A program made the position numbers and the translations under genes. From Hypericum androsaemum (taxonomy: Eukaryota > Streptophyta > Magnoliopsida > Malpighiales > Hypericaceae), in NCBI GenBank assembly GCA_963995505.1, contig OZ023193.1, forward strand, positions 7,462,521-7,526,520: a stretch of DNA of 64,000 nucleotides, in the 5' to 3' direction. Positions 1 through 9,620 of the stretch are shown here, piece by piece; within the stretch, counting starts at the first letter, position 1, and each line of letters begins with the position of its first letter. The notes beneath the pieces were generated by a model. That model did not search any database. It had not been told where the DNA came from and worked only from the letters and a program-made list of their open reading frames with translations.

Positions 1-1056
1 GATGTAAATATTATCATTAATAAAAAATTTTATATATATAACATGATTAGCCCGCCCTTCTTTTTTGTTTTCTCTAAGTTATCTTTGGTATAAAAATACG
101 AGCAGCGATTTAATTAGCTTTTGTTTATAAAATATCAAATTCTCGCAGAACATAATAATACGAAAGTGAAGGATGCAGCTGCCGACACATATAGTAGGGT
201 CAAAGAAAGTAGACCCCGTAGATATGGCTGCTTTCCGACATTTCTCACATGCGAAAGATTGGTTGATTATTCACCCAAAAAAAAGATTGGTTGATTGCTA
301 ATGGATCCAACACTTTGTTTTGTCACAAAATATACCAGAACATCCTACAAGCGACTTGACCCGACGATATAAGACATAAAAAGGAAAGTGCGGAGTTCCT
401 GATAGGCGTAATATGATGAAAAATGTATTCCCAAAATACCAGTTAGTATAAAAATATACAAATACACAGAATATATATATATACCTTGATGAGATCCAAA
501 TTTTATTCTACCCCGAAATAACGATACCGTATGGAAAATTAAAATTCCTAGGGCTCACGGTCTGTCCCATCTAATTTGTTATTTTCAGATGAAAATAGAT
601 TTTTTCCAAACAATCGACTATATAAATATCTACAAAGACTTACTAATGTATCTTCAATTTAAATATGATTTTAAATGATGATAACACTTTTTTAAAGTAA
701 AATATATCATATCCGAATATTGGCACCTGCAATTACTCCTCCCTGATCAAGTTGAAAAAGGGAAACCAAAAAAGAACTGTAAAAATGCAATGGGCTTTTT
801 TTGGGAAAAGGATACGTCAAAGATCCTCTATCTGATTAAGGATGTAGCCCAAGGTTCGAATCTTTTTTGGTACTTCGAATCTCCTTAATTTGCTCCTACG
901 TGTTGGTATTCTTGTCCTCCTCTTGGTGTATAATTGGTGTATTTCTAGGTCTCTATTTTGGTGACACTTTTGGTATCTTTTATAGATAGTGTTTATCTCT
1001 GAGTTACTTTGATAGCCTTTATGATGGAGATAATGATGGAGATATAATTAATAAAT

Positions 1057-1771
1057 ATCTCCATCCTTATCTCCATCACTTTATCTGTAACTTACGTTAT
1101 AAGATCATTGGAAAACTATTATATTTATGTATTTTTATAATTAAAATTATGATTTTTAGATTTTGAAATTAAATAACGAAAAGACAAGTTCGGAATTGAA
1201 AAAAAAATAGAAAATACTTCTCCACTGAAAAAAAGATGGATTTCCGCTAAAGGTTTTGTTATTAACTCCTAATTCATGTCGAGTAGACCTTGGTCCTGTG
1301 AGAATTCTTAATTCGTGAATTGTAGGGAGGGACTTATGTCACAACAAACAGAGACTAAAGCAAGTGTTAGATTCAAGGCCGGTGTTAAAGAGTATAAATT
1401 CGTGATTCGTAATATACACAAATGATATTATTATGACTTTTTAGTATTTCTTATTAGTCTTTATTCATTTTATTAGTAGTATTAATTCATTATTCGGATT
1501 TTAGATTTCTTAATTATTCAAAAAAAAGAAATAGTCATTATTAACAAAAAAATAGAAGAATCAAAAAATGGAGTAGGCGGCCTATTACGAATCACGAATT
1601 TATCCTTATCTCCATCACTTTATCTCCATCCTTATCTCCATCACTTTATCTCTAACTTTGATGTACTTTGGTGAACTCGGTGAAATACAATTTTTACTTA
1701 AAAAAAATGTAAAAATCCATGTTTTGAGACAATATCCGGCAGCAACCCATGTTATAAGATCATTGGGGTAC
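1057..1771. repeat. Direct repeats of a 'TATCTCCATC' block and of 'GTTATAAGATCATTGG'
   Basis: A block made of CTCCATC and CTTATCTCCATCACTTTATCT words occurs at about 1057-1090 and again, doubled, at 1604-1654. The word GTTATAAGATCATTGG follows the first block at about 1099 and recurs at about 1753. This is a direct duplication of a short segment whose second copy is interrupted by roughly 90 bp. The inverted-repeat pair at 1394-1603 lies between the two copies. Confidence 0.5.
1394..1603. repeat. Perfect 21-bp inverted repeat pair, possible MITE
   Basis: The 21 bases at 1394-1414 (ATAAATTCGTGATTCG plus TAATA) are the exact reverse complement of 1583-1603. The loop of about 168 bp is very AT-rich and has no coding potential. 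The arrangement fits a small inverted-repeat element, but no clear target-site duplication is visible, so the superfamily is not assigned. Confidence 0.45.
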
Positions 1772-2310
1772 CAATAAAATCTTTTAGAAGTTGGAGGATT
1801 ATATGTTCACTGGCCCTCGTGAGTCGTGACCAGTACATATTATTCTATTTTGTGTTCTAACTTGATCTCCTTGTAGTCATTTCAATGTCTTTTAGCTTTT
1901 GTATGGTTTTGGCCATTTCCAATAATTGCAACTAGCTAGCTTACAAAATCTAGGCATGTCCATCTGGTGTAGTTTATTCATAGCTTTGTGATTGTCTTTG
2001 TAGCTTACAATTCATTTTTTAGAATGTGGATCAATTTCTCAATAGAAAAATAATTCGAAAAAAATTTGAATTTAAATTTGTTCATTTGACCCAAACTGTA
2101 GAGTACTTATAACTGGTGTGACGGATAGATATATTTTAAAAACGTGTATTCTAATACTCCTTAAGGCGTAAATTGTTATTTAGTATCCCGTTATTATGTA
2201 TATAATAATAATAATGAAGGTTAATTTGTAAATACTGTAAAGAACTTATACCGACTCTAACTAATTTTAAAAAATACTTTAAAAACTAAATTAAATCGAG
2301 ATTCGTCAAC

Positions 2311-2529
2311 TTATGAATCAGACGACTTTGATTTGTAAATGTGATAAAGTTGGTTTAAAATAATTTGTTTTTCTTCTCCCGATATATCTATGACATTAAT
2401 TGGGCTCGGTTGGAGCCCATTGGTCTTGTATTTCATAATTGCTCCAAAAGTCTCATGGCTGGTTGCTTCAAACTGATTGCAAAGGTAATCAACCAAGTTT
2501 CCGTCGCTTCTTAAAATAGAATTCGACAA
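2311..2529 (-). CDS. Unrecognised 72-aa open reading frame
   Basis: I do not recognise this frame. It runs from an ATG at 2529 to a TAA and encodes a 72-residue peptide of ordinary, non-repetitive composition (starting MSNSILRSDG, ending IYKSKSSDS). It has mixed polar and hydrophobic residues, no signal peptide and no membrane segment. It looks more protein-like than the surrounding noise. It could be an isolated exon, a fragment of a decayed gene or chance. No promoter or splice context supports it. Confidence 0.2.
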   Translation of the reverse strand: MSNSILRSDGNLVDYLCNQFEATSHETFGAIMKYKTNGLQPSPINVIDISGEEKQIILNQLYHIYKSKSSDS

Positions 2530-3616
2530 TGTTTAATTCTGCGTATCAGAATTTTCAAAAAAAAATGCAGAACAAAAGGGTTGATGATAAGCTGGTATTA
2601 TGAGAGGGCATGAGAGATTGGGAGTGGGACAATTAAGAAGATCAATTAGTTGGAGTTGGCCACTTCTAATTTGTAAATCACAGCATTCTTGGAATTTGAT
2701 GCATCAATTCCAGGGTGCAGGGATACTTTGGATACTACATAGAATTTTCATTTCCAACCCGACAGTACCAGATGGCGAGGCGTCGATGCATTAGAAAGCA
2801 AGCCAGAGTATTCAGGTAGGTTGTTCTCACATGATCTGGACTGCAGTTCACCAGTTTCATTCCGATGATAAGAATAATAGACAGACAAAGATGCAATGAA
2901 AAGCAAGCCACAAATGTTTAGGCAAGCTATTTCGCATGAGCTGACAAGATCATTTCGATAAGGAGTTTCGCACAATCGGGACTGCCATTCCCAGATTCAT
3001 TCCGATGATCGGATGCAATGAGAGCAGCAAAGAGTTGCTCACTGCAAAAATGTGCTACCTTCAGAACTTGGAGATACCTGCTTCAAGGGCATCATGAATA
3101 CAAGAAGCTCAAAAATGACTTGCAGTCACACAATCTGGACTGCCGTTCCACGAAAGCGATGGTCACAGCAGTATAGACCGAATCATCCTCGTGAATCATT
3201 AAAAGTCGCTGAAAGAAGATGTCGTACTATTTCGTTGCTGCTCAAAAATACAGTTCCCTTACGGGAGATGAATGACGGATAAGAATACAGCGTGCATTAC
3301 CTCGGCACAGTGCAAGAATGTTAATCAGCTGACAATTGTGGGAATATCATTATTGTTTTGTCTACACAACTCTATAAGTCGGTATGAAAATTGGTTGCAT
3401 CAGAACCATCACATGTTCTTCACCACTTTTCGTCACTCCCTGAAACTCCCAGATCATTTTCGGAATGGCGAAGGACCAATAATCGCAGTGCGAACTGTAG
3501 ATGAATATATTTTCTGGCACAGCGAGGGACATGGTTGGTTTCGGATCTTCAGCCTTCTTAAGAAACAGGTTAGTGGGTACAGCAAGAAAACAGTCCATAA
3601 ACCTCGGTGAGAAGAG
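2530..3616. repeat. Degenerate repeats downstream of the AVT6-like gene
   Basis: Three diverged copies of a block containing 'AATCNGGACTGC..TTC' lie at about 2834, 2973 and 3130. The first two also share a following ATTCCGATGAT and a GATGCAATGA. The spacing is about 140-155 bp, which suggests an old local tandem duplication. The stretch holds the 3' flank and probable 3' UTR of the minus-strand transporter gene ending at 3617. Open frames here are short, overlap on both strands and match nothing I know. Confidence 0.35.
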
Positions 3617-5083
3617 TCATTCTGTTTTTCCCTCGAGACTGTATACATTGCCGACGACCCCAACAATGGCAACAATAACTGCAATTATCAACATCAACCA
3701 TGACAATGACCTCTCGCCTGCACTCAGGCTTTCCCCTAGATGACTTAACCTCAAAGCCACAAGAGACGGAAATATGAAACCCAACGAAACAGCAGTTGTT
3801 GCTCCTGTAAACTTGAATGCTGTCCAAATATTTGGAATCATGGTAGAACCGAAGTAAATCATGCCTAGCAAGACAGCAGTTAAGACCAAATTCCTCTTCC
3901 TATTCTCTTGGAGGGCAGGTGACCCTTCAAAAACCAATTCTGCCACAGTCTGCCTCAAGGAGAAATGAACAACAGGAAACACAAGAATCAAATGTAGAAT
4001 ATATCCAACTCTGACTATATAGTTCAAGGCGGTGCTAAAGCGAATACCAAGGTCCTTGTCGAAATTGGTCAAGACATCAGCTTCAGTGTCCTTCCCAAAG
4101 AGCAAATAACCGGATAATGCAGTAGCGGCATAAACAACTATGCAAAGAACCGTAGTGATCCTTCCAACACGGTTCATCTTCTGTGGCGACCTCCCTTCCA
4201 GCTCATTGTAAATAGGCTGGACATTGAAGTGGCAAACATAAGCATTCGTCATGATTGGAATCACCACAAGCAAATCCAAAATAGCTTTCTTCGAACTGAA
4301 ATCCGGAGTCAACCTAGGGGCATCGAGCTTCCCTTCAACGAGCTTGATAAAGGCCACAGCAAAGCACACCACAACAAACACAACAGCCAAAGCCACGGAG
4401 GCAGCTGAAGTCAAGCTCAAAGAATCAATCTTGTCCAACGCACAAAGAGGTGCAAGAAACACCACCAACACGACCAGAACCACCAACCTCCTGTGATCCC
4501 ACACCCCGTTCCCCAGCCATTGATCGAAAACACCGACATGGTGGGGAGATCCCGACATGACATCACCCATAATGATCAGATACACAACCAAGACACCAGC
4601 ATTGTTCACTATTATGCAGATTTCAGCCAGGACCTTCGCGGGTTTCCCCAACGCGTGCTGGACAACTTCGCCGTAAGAATTAGCCTTAACAAGCACCGAG
4701 AACCTAACCAGCAACTCAACACTGATTTCAGACACAACCCCCATCAGAACAATCAACACCAACCCTAACACCAACCCGAGGACCTTCATCGTGGCCGGCA
4801 AGGCCATGATCCCAGCACCAATAATGGAGGTGGCCAGATTGAAAACAGCACCATACACATTAGACCCTTTATTGGGTTTTGATGAAGCAACCAAAGGGTA
4901 CTCACCAATATCAAAATCACCATCATCATCATCATCATCAGAATCATGACTACTACCATCAATTGGGTTCATCCTGATGTGGGTTTTCCTGGGAAGAGCT
5001 GGGAATTGGGAATCATTGTGTAACTGCAATTCTACGTAGGAGTTCTTGGGTATGGCGGTATAATTGGTCCCCATTGGAACCAA
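3617..5083 (-). CDS. AVT6-like vacuolar/endomembrane amino acid transporter (AAAP family)
   Basis: This single-exon gene encodes 488 residues of the amino acid/auxin permease superfamily. The best fit is the plant AVT6 subgroup, related to animal sodium-coupled neutral amino acid transporters. Family members export neutral or acidic amino acids across the tonoplast. The N-terminal 70 residues are hydrophilic, with a run of seven aspartates near residues 49-55, as in cytosolic tails of this group. The core starts at about residue 77 (VYGAVFNLATSIIGAGIMALP, the family's first helix with its GAGIMALP signature). About ten further hydrophobic helices follow, to a short polar tail ending EGKTE. 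Length matches the family (about 440-490 aa). The start at 5083 could be replaced by the Met three codons downstream. A (GA)n run at 5241-5276 lies in the presumed 5' leader. Substrate and membrane are inferred from the family, not from the sequence. Confidence 0.9.
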   Translation of the reverse strand: MVPMGTNYTAIPKNSYVELQLHNDSQFPALPRKTHIRMNPIDGSSHDSDDDDDDGDFDIGEYPLVASSKPNKGSNVYGAVFNLATSIIGAGIMALPATMKVLGLVLGLVLIVLMGVVSEISVELLVRFSVLVKANSYGEVVQHALGKPAKVLAEICIIVNNAGVLVVYLIIMGDVMSGSPHHVGVFDQWLGNGVWDHRRLVVLVVLVVFLAPLCALDKIDSLSLTSAASVALAVVFVVVCFAVAFIKLVEGKLDAPRLTPDFSSKKAILDLLVVIPIMTNAYVCHFNVQPIYNELEGRSPQKMNRVGRITTVLCIVVYAATALSGYLLFGKDTEADVLTNFDKDLGIRFSTALNYIVRVGYILHLILVFPVVHFSLRQTVAELVFEGSPALQENRKRNLVLTAVLLGMIYFGSTMIPNIWTAFKFTGATTAVSLGFIFPSLVALRLSHLGESLSAGERSLSWLMLIIAVIVAIVGVVGNVYSLEGKTE

Positions 5084-5236
5084 ACACGCGAAAAAAAATT
5101 AACTTTTTAGATCGGAAGGAAAGGGAAGGACAAGGGGAATGTGATGGGAAACTTACAGGAGAGAAAGCACAAGGAAGTGGGAGAAGGGGGGCTAGATCTC
5201 TGGGTCAAAGTTCTTAACTTTGTTTGTGTGTTATGT

Positions 5237-5248
5237 TTCTAGAGAGAG

Positions 5249-5276
<28 letters not shown>
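5237..5276. repeat. (GA)n microsatellite in the presumed 5' leader of the AVT6-like gene
   Basis: About 40 bp of almost pure GA dinucleotides lie 155-195 bp upstream of the minus-strand start codon at 5083. Read on the coding strand this is a CT-rich tract, common in plant promoters and 5' leaders. Confidence 0.75.
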
Positions 5277-5279
<3 letters not shown>

Positions 5280-5874
5280 GGGGAAACAGGTCTCTTATTG
5301 GCTGGGAAGTGGGAAGCTAAAGGTGGACTTGGCTTTAGTTGTGGTGTTTTATCACTTCGGTAATAAAAATATTATCGGCTCAAATTTAAATTATTCAGTT
5401 TAATATATGTTTGAATATCCGTTGTTATAGAAAAAAAACAAAATGGAATGTTTTGAACTAAAAATTAGAAAAATTAAATATGGACCTTTTTAAAGAGGAA
5501 TTGAATATTTTCTCATAAGAAATTAAATATGGACAATTAATGTACTTAAAAGTAAAACAAATCAAGGACGGTTTCTTTTCTGTTGTCGAAAATAATTTAC
5601 TAATGTCTAAATCAGTTTTTTTTTCGGATGTAGATTATAAATTGGATCAGTTATAAAGTTATGAGGCATTTGAAGTAGTTACTCAAGATATTCTATATGT
5701 GTTCCTCGGTCTATATTGGGGTTTCTAGCTACTTGTTTTAGTCATAAAATTGGTATAAAATGACTCAAAACAATATAAATATTCGTTGTGACACATGAAT
5801 AATTCCCATTGTATGATATAATACATCTTACTATAATAATATATATAAAAAATTTGGGTAGTTTGGTGTTACAC
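5277..5874. other. AT-rich spacer between the AVT6-like gene and the MRS2 fragment
   Basis: I see no gene, RNA or bounded mobile element here. It contains the presumed promoter of the minus-strand AVT6-like gene. It also contains the DNA where the rest of the MRS2-like gene would be expected and is not found. Confidence 0.5.
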
Positions 5875-6129
5875 TTAGAAATGAAAAAAACACCCCTTGT
5901 AAATCAAACATGTACAGTTCACTAGGCCCATAGTAGCCCACACAAACCTGTACTCCACCACCTCCGAGTTCCTGAAGCGGTCAAACCTCATCCAGAGGCG
6001 GGTGGTCACGCCGCCGCCTATCTTCTTCGACTTGGCGGCGGCCGGGGTGGAGTCACGAAGAGGTGCCGGAGGAGGAGGCTTCTTGAGGCGGCGCCGGCTG
6101 CTCTTGCGGAAGGAGGGGAGTTTCCCCAT
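5875..6129 (-). pseudogene. Truncated N-terminus of an MRS2/CorA-type magnesium transporter
   Basis: The 84-codon frame starts MGKLPSFRKSSRRRLKKPPPPAP. At about residues 35-58 it reads KKIGGGVTTRLWMRFDRFRNSEVVE, which I recognise as the conserved entry into the soluble domain of plant MRS2 (MGT) magnesium channels, where families have (R/T)LWMRFD followed by EVVECDKS. The family then continues for about 350 residues to two membrane helices with a GMN motif. Here homology stops right after EVVE, and 25 unrelated residues run to a stop codon. The GC-rich, proline-rich start and the upstream leader look like a genuine 5' end, so this is probably a duplicated or rearranged first-exon fragment. 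A Mutator-like element sits about 240 bp upstream. A TACAG|GT next to the break could be a chance donor. The assignment rests on remembered family sequence. Confidence 0.5.
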
Positions 6130-6361
6130 GTTGCACTCTGGATAGCCCCTTTAATTGTGAATTGGATCAGTTGTGGTTTGAGGAGGGAATTCTCTCTCCT
6201 ATAGGGTCGGGGAATTAGGGGCGGGGCATGAGGAGGGTCCGGAGGGAGGTCGCTCGGTCGTCGTCTTCCTCTCCACCTCCTGCGATAAACGACGACGCTT
6301 CTTCCTCTAATTCTCTTTTCCTTTTCAAAATAATGTTAATTATGTTATTAACCTTTTCGCT

Positions 6362-7678
6362 TTCATTTTAGGGATAAGTTTATTTTAGTACTCTGTAGTT
6401 TCACCCGTTTCGTCTGGAGTACCATGTGGTTTCAAATTGGTATTTTAGTACCTTATGGTTGACCACCAATTATCCGGGTAGGTTCAGGGCAGCTACCCGT
6501 CCAAATCCGCCCGAAACAACGTCGTTTTGAGATGACGTGGCAGCCACCTGGTGTCAGAGTGGATTAAATTAAAGCTAGTGTGTGATCTGGTAAATTGCTA
6601 AAATAGTCCCTAATTTTTATATTTTTTAGAAAAAACCCTCATTTAAATATCTCTCTCTCTCCCCTCCTCCTCCTCCTCCGAGTTGGAGAAGGCCAATGTT
6701 CTACTCGACACCGCCGGCCTCCAGACGTAGCCCGCGACCCGGCGAGCACGCCGGTGGTCCCAGGCCATCGTACCTCGGCGCGTGCTACCCGGAATAGACA
6801 TCGCGGCAGAGCTCGTCTGAAAATGACGAGGATTCAGGGCTCGACGATAGATACCGATTGAAGCTGTTCTGATGCTCACCGCCGCTCCCAAGACGATGCC
6901 CGCAACGGGGCGAGCACGTCAGTGGTCCCAGACCCTGTATCGGCGGTACGTGGCGGCCAAAATCGACGACGCGGTGGAGCTCACCTGGAATTGACGACGA
7001 CGCAGGGCTCGACAACAAGGCAGACCACTCGTCATCCCTATTCATCTCGGCGGTGGCTTCTCCAACTACGACTGGGGTAGGCCCCGCGGTGGTGGCCGAA
7101 GCACTCCGGCGAAGGCGGGGGTGTGGGCAGGATGTAGTACGGGGGATTCGAGGAGGTGGTTTCATGATTTCCTAGGGGCCGAAGGAGATCGGCGGTTCCG
7201 AGGAGGTGCCGATGGTAGGTTTGGAGAAGGTGCCGGTGGTGGGTTTGGAGGGGGTGCTAGTGGTGGGATTGGAAGAAGCTAGATGCGCTGGTGGCAGGCC
7301 TTCGAGTGCCCATTCCAGCAGGTCGGAAGTGGTACAACACCGGAGACTCGGAGGAGGAGGAGGAGGAGGAGGGAGAGAGAGACTAATATTTAAATGAGGG
7401 TTTTTCTGAAAAAATATAAAAATTAGGGACTATTTTAGTAATTTACCAGATCACACATCAGCTTTAATTTAATCCACTCTAACGCCAGGTGGCTGCCACG
7501 TCATCTCAAAACGACGTCGTTTTGGGCGGGTTTGGACGGGTAGATGCCCTGGACCTGCCCGAATAATTGATGGTCATCCACAAGGTAGGTACTAAAATAC
7601 CAATTTGAAACCATATGGTACTCCAGGCGAAACGGGTAAAACTACGCAGTACTAAAATGAACTTATCCCTTCATTTTA
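6362..7678. mobile_element. Mutator-like element A (non-autonomous, long terminal inverted repeats)
   Basis: The element occupies 6371-7669 and is flanked by an exact 9-bp direct repeat, TTCATTTTA, at 6362-6370 and 7670-7678. The 9-bp duplication is the Mutator superfamily signature. The ends read GGGATAAGTT inward and are inverted over roughly 310 bp (6371-6682 against 7347-7669) with many substitutions. The arms hold TTTTAGTAC words and TGACGTGG (6533-6540, 7496-7503). The inner end of both arms is a CTC/TCC-rich tract. The GC-rich interior (6683-7346) contains a diverged tandem duplication, about 6715-6860 against 6875-7020, sharing GGCGAGCACG and TGGTCCCAG. No transposase is encoded. Short frames over the interior exist on both strands without a recognisable product. 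Confidence 0.85.
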
Positions 7679-7757
7679 TTTTATGTATGTTTTAAACAAA
7701 ACTTGATCGCCATATTTATATATAATATATATTAGTATTTAGGATGGTTTCATTGAT

Positions 7758-7830
7758 GACCACACAGCGCAGTGGATTAATGCGTCTGACTTCAGATTTT
7801 TAAGGTTATGGGTTCGACTTCCACCGTGCT
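7758..7830 (+). pseudogene. tRNA-Arg(UCG)-like sequence, SINE head or tRNA pseudogene
   Basis: The sequence follows a plant tRNA-Arg closely: GACCACACAGCGCAGTGGA in the acceptor and D arm, GCGTCTGACTTCAGA in the anticodon arm, and GGGTTCGACTTCCAC in the T arm. The anticodon stem is broken: the 3' strand reads TTTTTA instead of TCAGA. The loop base that should give UCG is also changed. Boxes A and B are intact. The copy is therefore a dead tRNA or, more likely, the tRNA-derived head of an old SINE whose body runs into the AT-rich DNA after 7830. Confidence 0.6.
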
Positions 7831-8211
7831 ACTTTCCCAAAATATGAACCCGGGATCTTGGTGATAGAACAAGTCACTCACCAATTTATTAGATTATATG
7901 TTGTTATTATATATGTAGATATGTTATAATATATTTTATTCAGGTTGTGTTCCCGGAGTATCTATATTCTTTAACAATTGACAAAATTCATTAATCATGA
8001 TAATTATTAATTATTTTTTAGTTACTGATGTTTATAAAATTCAACTTATTAGTTCCTAGACTTAATTTCTACAAAACATCACCAAATAATACCAAAATAT
8101 CCCAAAAAAATAAATACATTCCCAAAAAAATCACCAAATCATCATCTTCCTATAAAACCTAATTAAATTCCCCCCAGCTTCCCTTCCCTTTATTGGAACC
8201 ACCTCTCCCGT
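7831..8211. other. AT-rich spacer
   Basis: This contains the possible body of the SINE above and AT-rich DNA. I see nothing else that can be named. Confidence 0.4.
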
Positions 8212-8566
8212 GACATACGTGGTCATCGGGTGATTTATAATCAAGACGTTTTTCCCGAATTACATCAATGCAATGATCCTTAGAAGGAATTTCACGGGTA
8301 AGAGAGTATCCATTCATAGAATGTCATTGAACCCACCAGAAAATTGTGAAATGTCGTATAAGATGATATGCAAGCAGTTTTCGGTACATATGTGTTTTGC
8401 ATTCACAATCAACGAAGCACAAGGACACACAATTGAAAACACCGGTATTTATCTGTCTCGGCATGTCTTCAGTCATGAGCAGTTGTACGTTACCCTTTCA
8501 AGAGGTATTTCAAGCAAAAATACTAAGATGTTAGTCAAGAGAGATGATGTGACTGATAAAGTGTGA
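8212..8566 (+). pseudogene. Helitron (PIF1-like) helicase C-terminal remnant
   Basis: The frame from 8273 encodes the last ~97 residues of a Helitron helicase: GKRVSIHRMSL, then KQFSVHMCFAFTINEAQGHTIENTGIYLS, then VFSHEQLYVTLSRGISSKNTKMLVK. These correspond to the family's conserved region of the form FPIRLSFALTINKAQGQT..VFSHGQLYVALSRG. The preceding bases from about 8212 look like a frame-disrupted continuation of the same domain. The Rep domain and helicase motifs I-V are missing, so this is a truncated relic of an autonomous element. Its stop at 8566 lies about 190 bp before a plausible Helitron 3' end (8755-8758). Confidence 0.8.
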
Positions 8567-8724
8567 ACGTTTATAAAAAATATTGTGTACAAAAAAGTTC
8601 TTATGGCGTCTTAGGTAAAACAAAAAAATAGTGTAATTAAATATGTAAGAGATCATCTTATTCATGTACAACCTAAAAAGAAAAATTAATAAACAATACA
8701 TTTTGCGAGTTTTGAAACAGAACG

Positions 8725-8759
8725 GCACTCGCATCGTGCGTGCGTGCGTCTTTGCTAGT
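8725..8759 (+). mobile_element. Candidate Helitron 3' terminus
   Basis: A GC-rich stretch with GGCAC and GTGCG words that can form a short hairpin is followed by TTTGCTAG and then T. Helitrons end in a hairpin shortly before CTRR and insert between A and T. CTAG at 8755-8758 followed by T fits, and the position downstream of the helicase remnant is right. The stem is only about 4 bp, so the call is tentative. Confidence 0.35.
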
Positions 8760-9620
8760 CATAAATACACTATACCTTAAATTGACCGGACCATGATTAA
8801 AATAGTAAATTGAATTGGTTAGAGACTTAAATTTTCTTAAAAAGTTTGTTAAAAACTTATAAATAGAAAAGGTTGTTATTAAGTTTACCGCCAAATAGGA
8901 TCTCCACTCTAAATAGTGTATGCTAAAAAAATTGTGTAAATTTTTTTAGATTAAATTTTGATATTTATAGTCGAATACTAATAGTTTCTAAAAAGTGATT
9001 ACGTTACCTACAATTTACATTATATCGACTTTGATATAATCCAAGTCCCATCTTCTTTTCCTTTATCCTTTTCCTTTACATCCCCTACGTACGTTAAGAA
9101 TCGTGTCATGTCAACCTTCATATGCAAAAGAAATGCCGACATTATATCGCGATAAATTCAATTTGAAGAGACAACAGAAAGTAGCATTCTATCCCCTTCC
9201 AAAGAAAAAAGTCGCATTCTATCATTTTATAAAGTCGCAAGTTGAGAATAACTTTCGTTGCTTTTACAAAAGGAGTCCCCGAAGAAATTAAAATCTCGCT
9301 CGATGAGAAAATGGAGGAACTTTATAGAGTTGCTTGTGGGTGGAAAGTTCCTCGACCAAGGAAAATATAACCCGTAGCCTACAATACTCCGCTTAAAAAC
9401 AAGTGGACGTTAGTCCACTAGTCCATCGGATCAAAATTTGGATAGTATTTTGAATAACGAGTACAAGATTAAGTCATTATGTTTGGCAAAAAAAATGTGA
9501 GAACGTCAAGAACTATCTTGTAATGGTCCGGAGTGCTCGTCCCAAGGTCGGACTAACGCTTAAGGAACAAAGGTGGCCAGAGCCGGGACTATTACCTACT
9601 AACTCGACTAAGATGAAAAG
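8760..9620. other. Spacer without recognisable genes
   Basis: This is AT-rich DNA. Short frames such as one at 9103-9291 show no family features. A motif of the form TTTTGATATTTATAGTCGAATACTAATAG at about 8954 recurs in diverged form near 20571 and 28427, so it may be part of a dispersed repeat. Confidence 0.4.

Larger units (their letters stand above)
1..2310. other. AT-rich intergenic spacer
   Basis: No coding region, RNA gene or bounded transposon could be supported, apart from the repeats listed separately at 1057-1771. The DNA is AT-rich with many short poly-A and poly-T runs and no long open frame. Confidence 0.6.
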
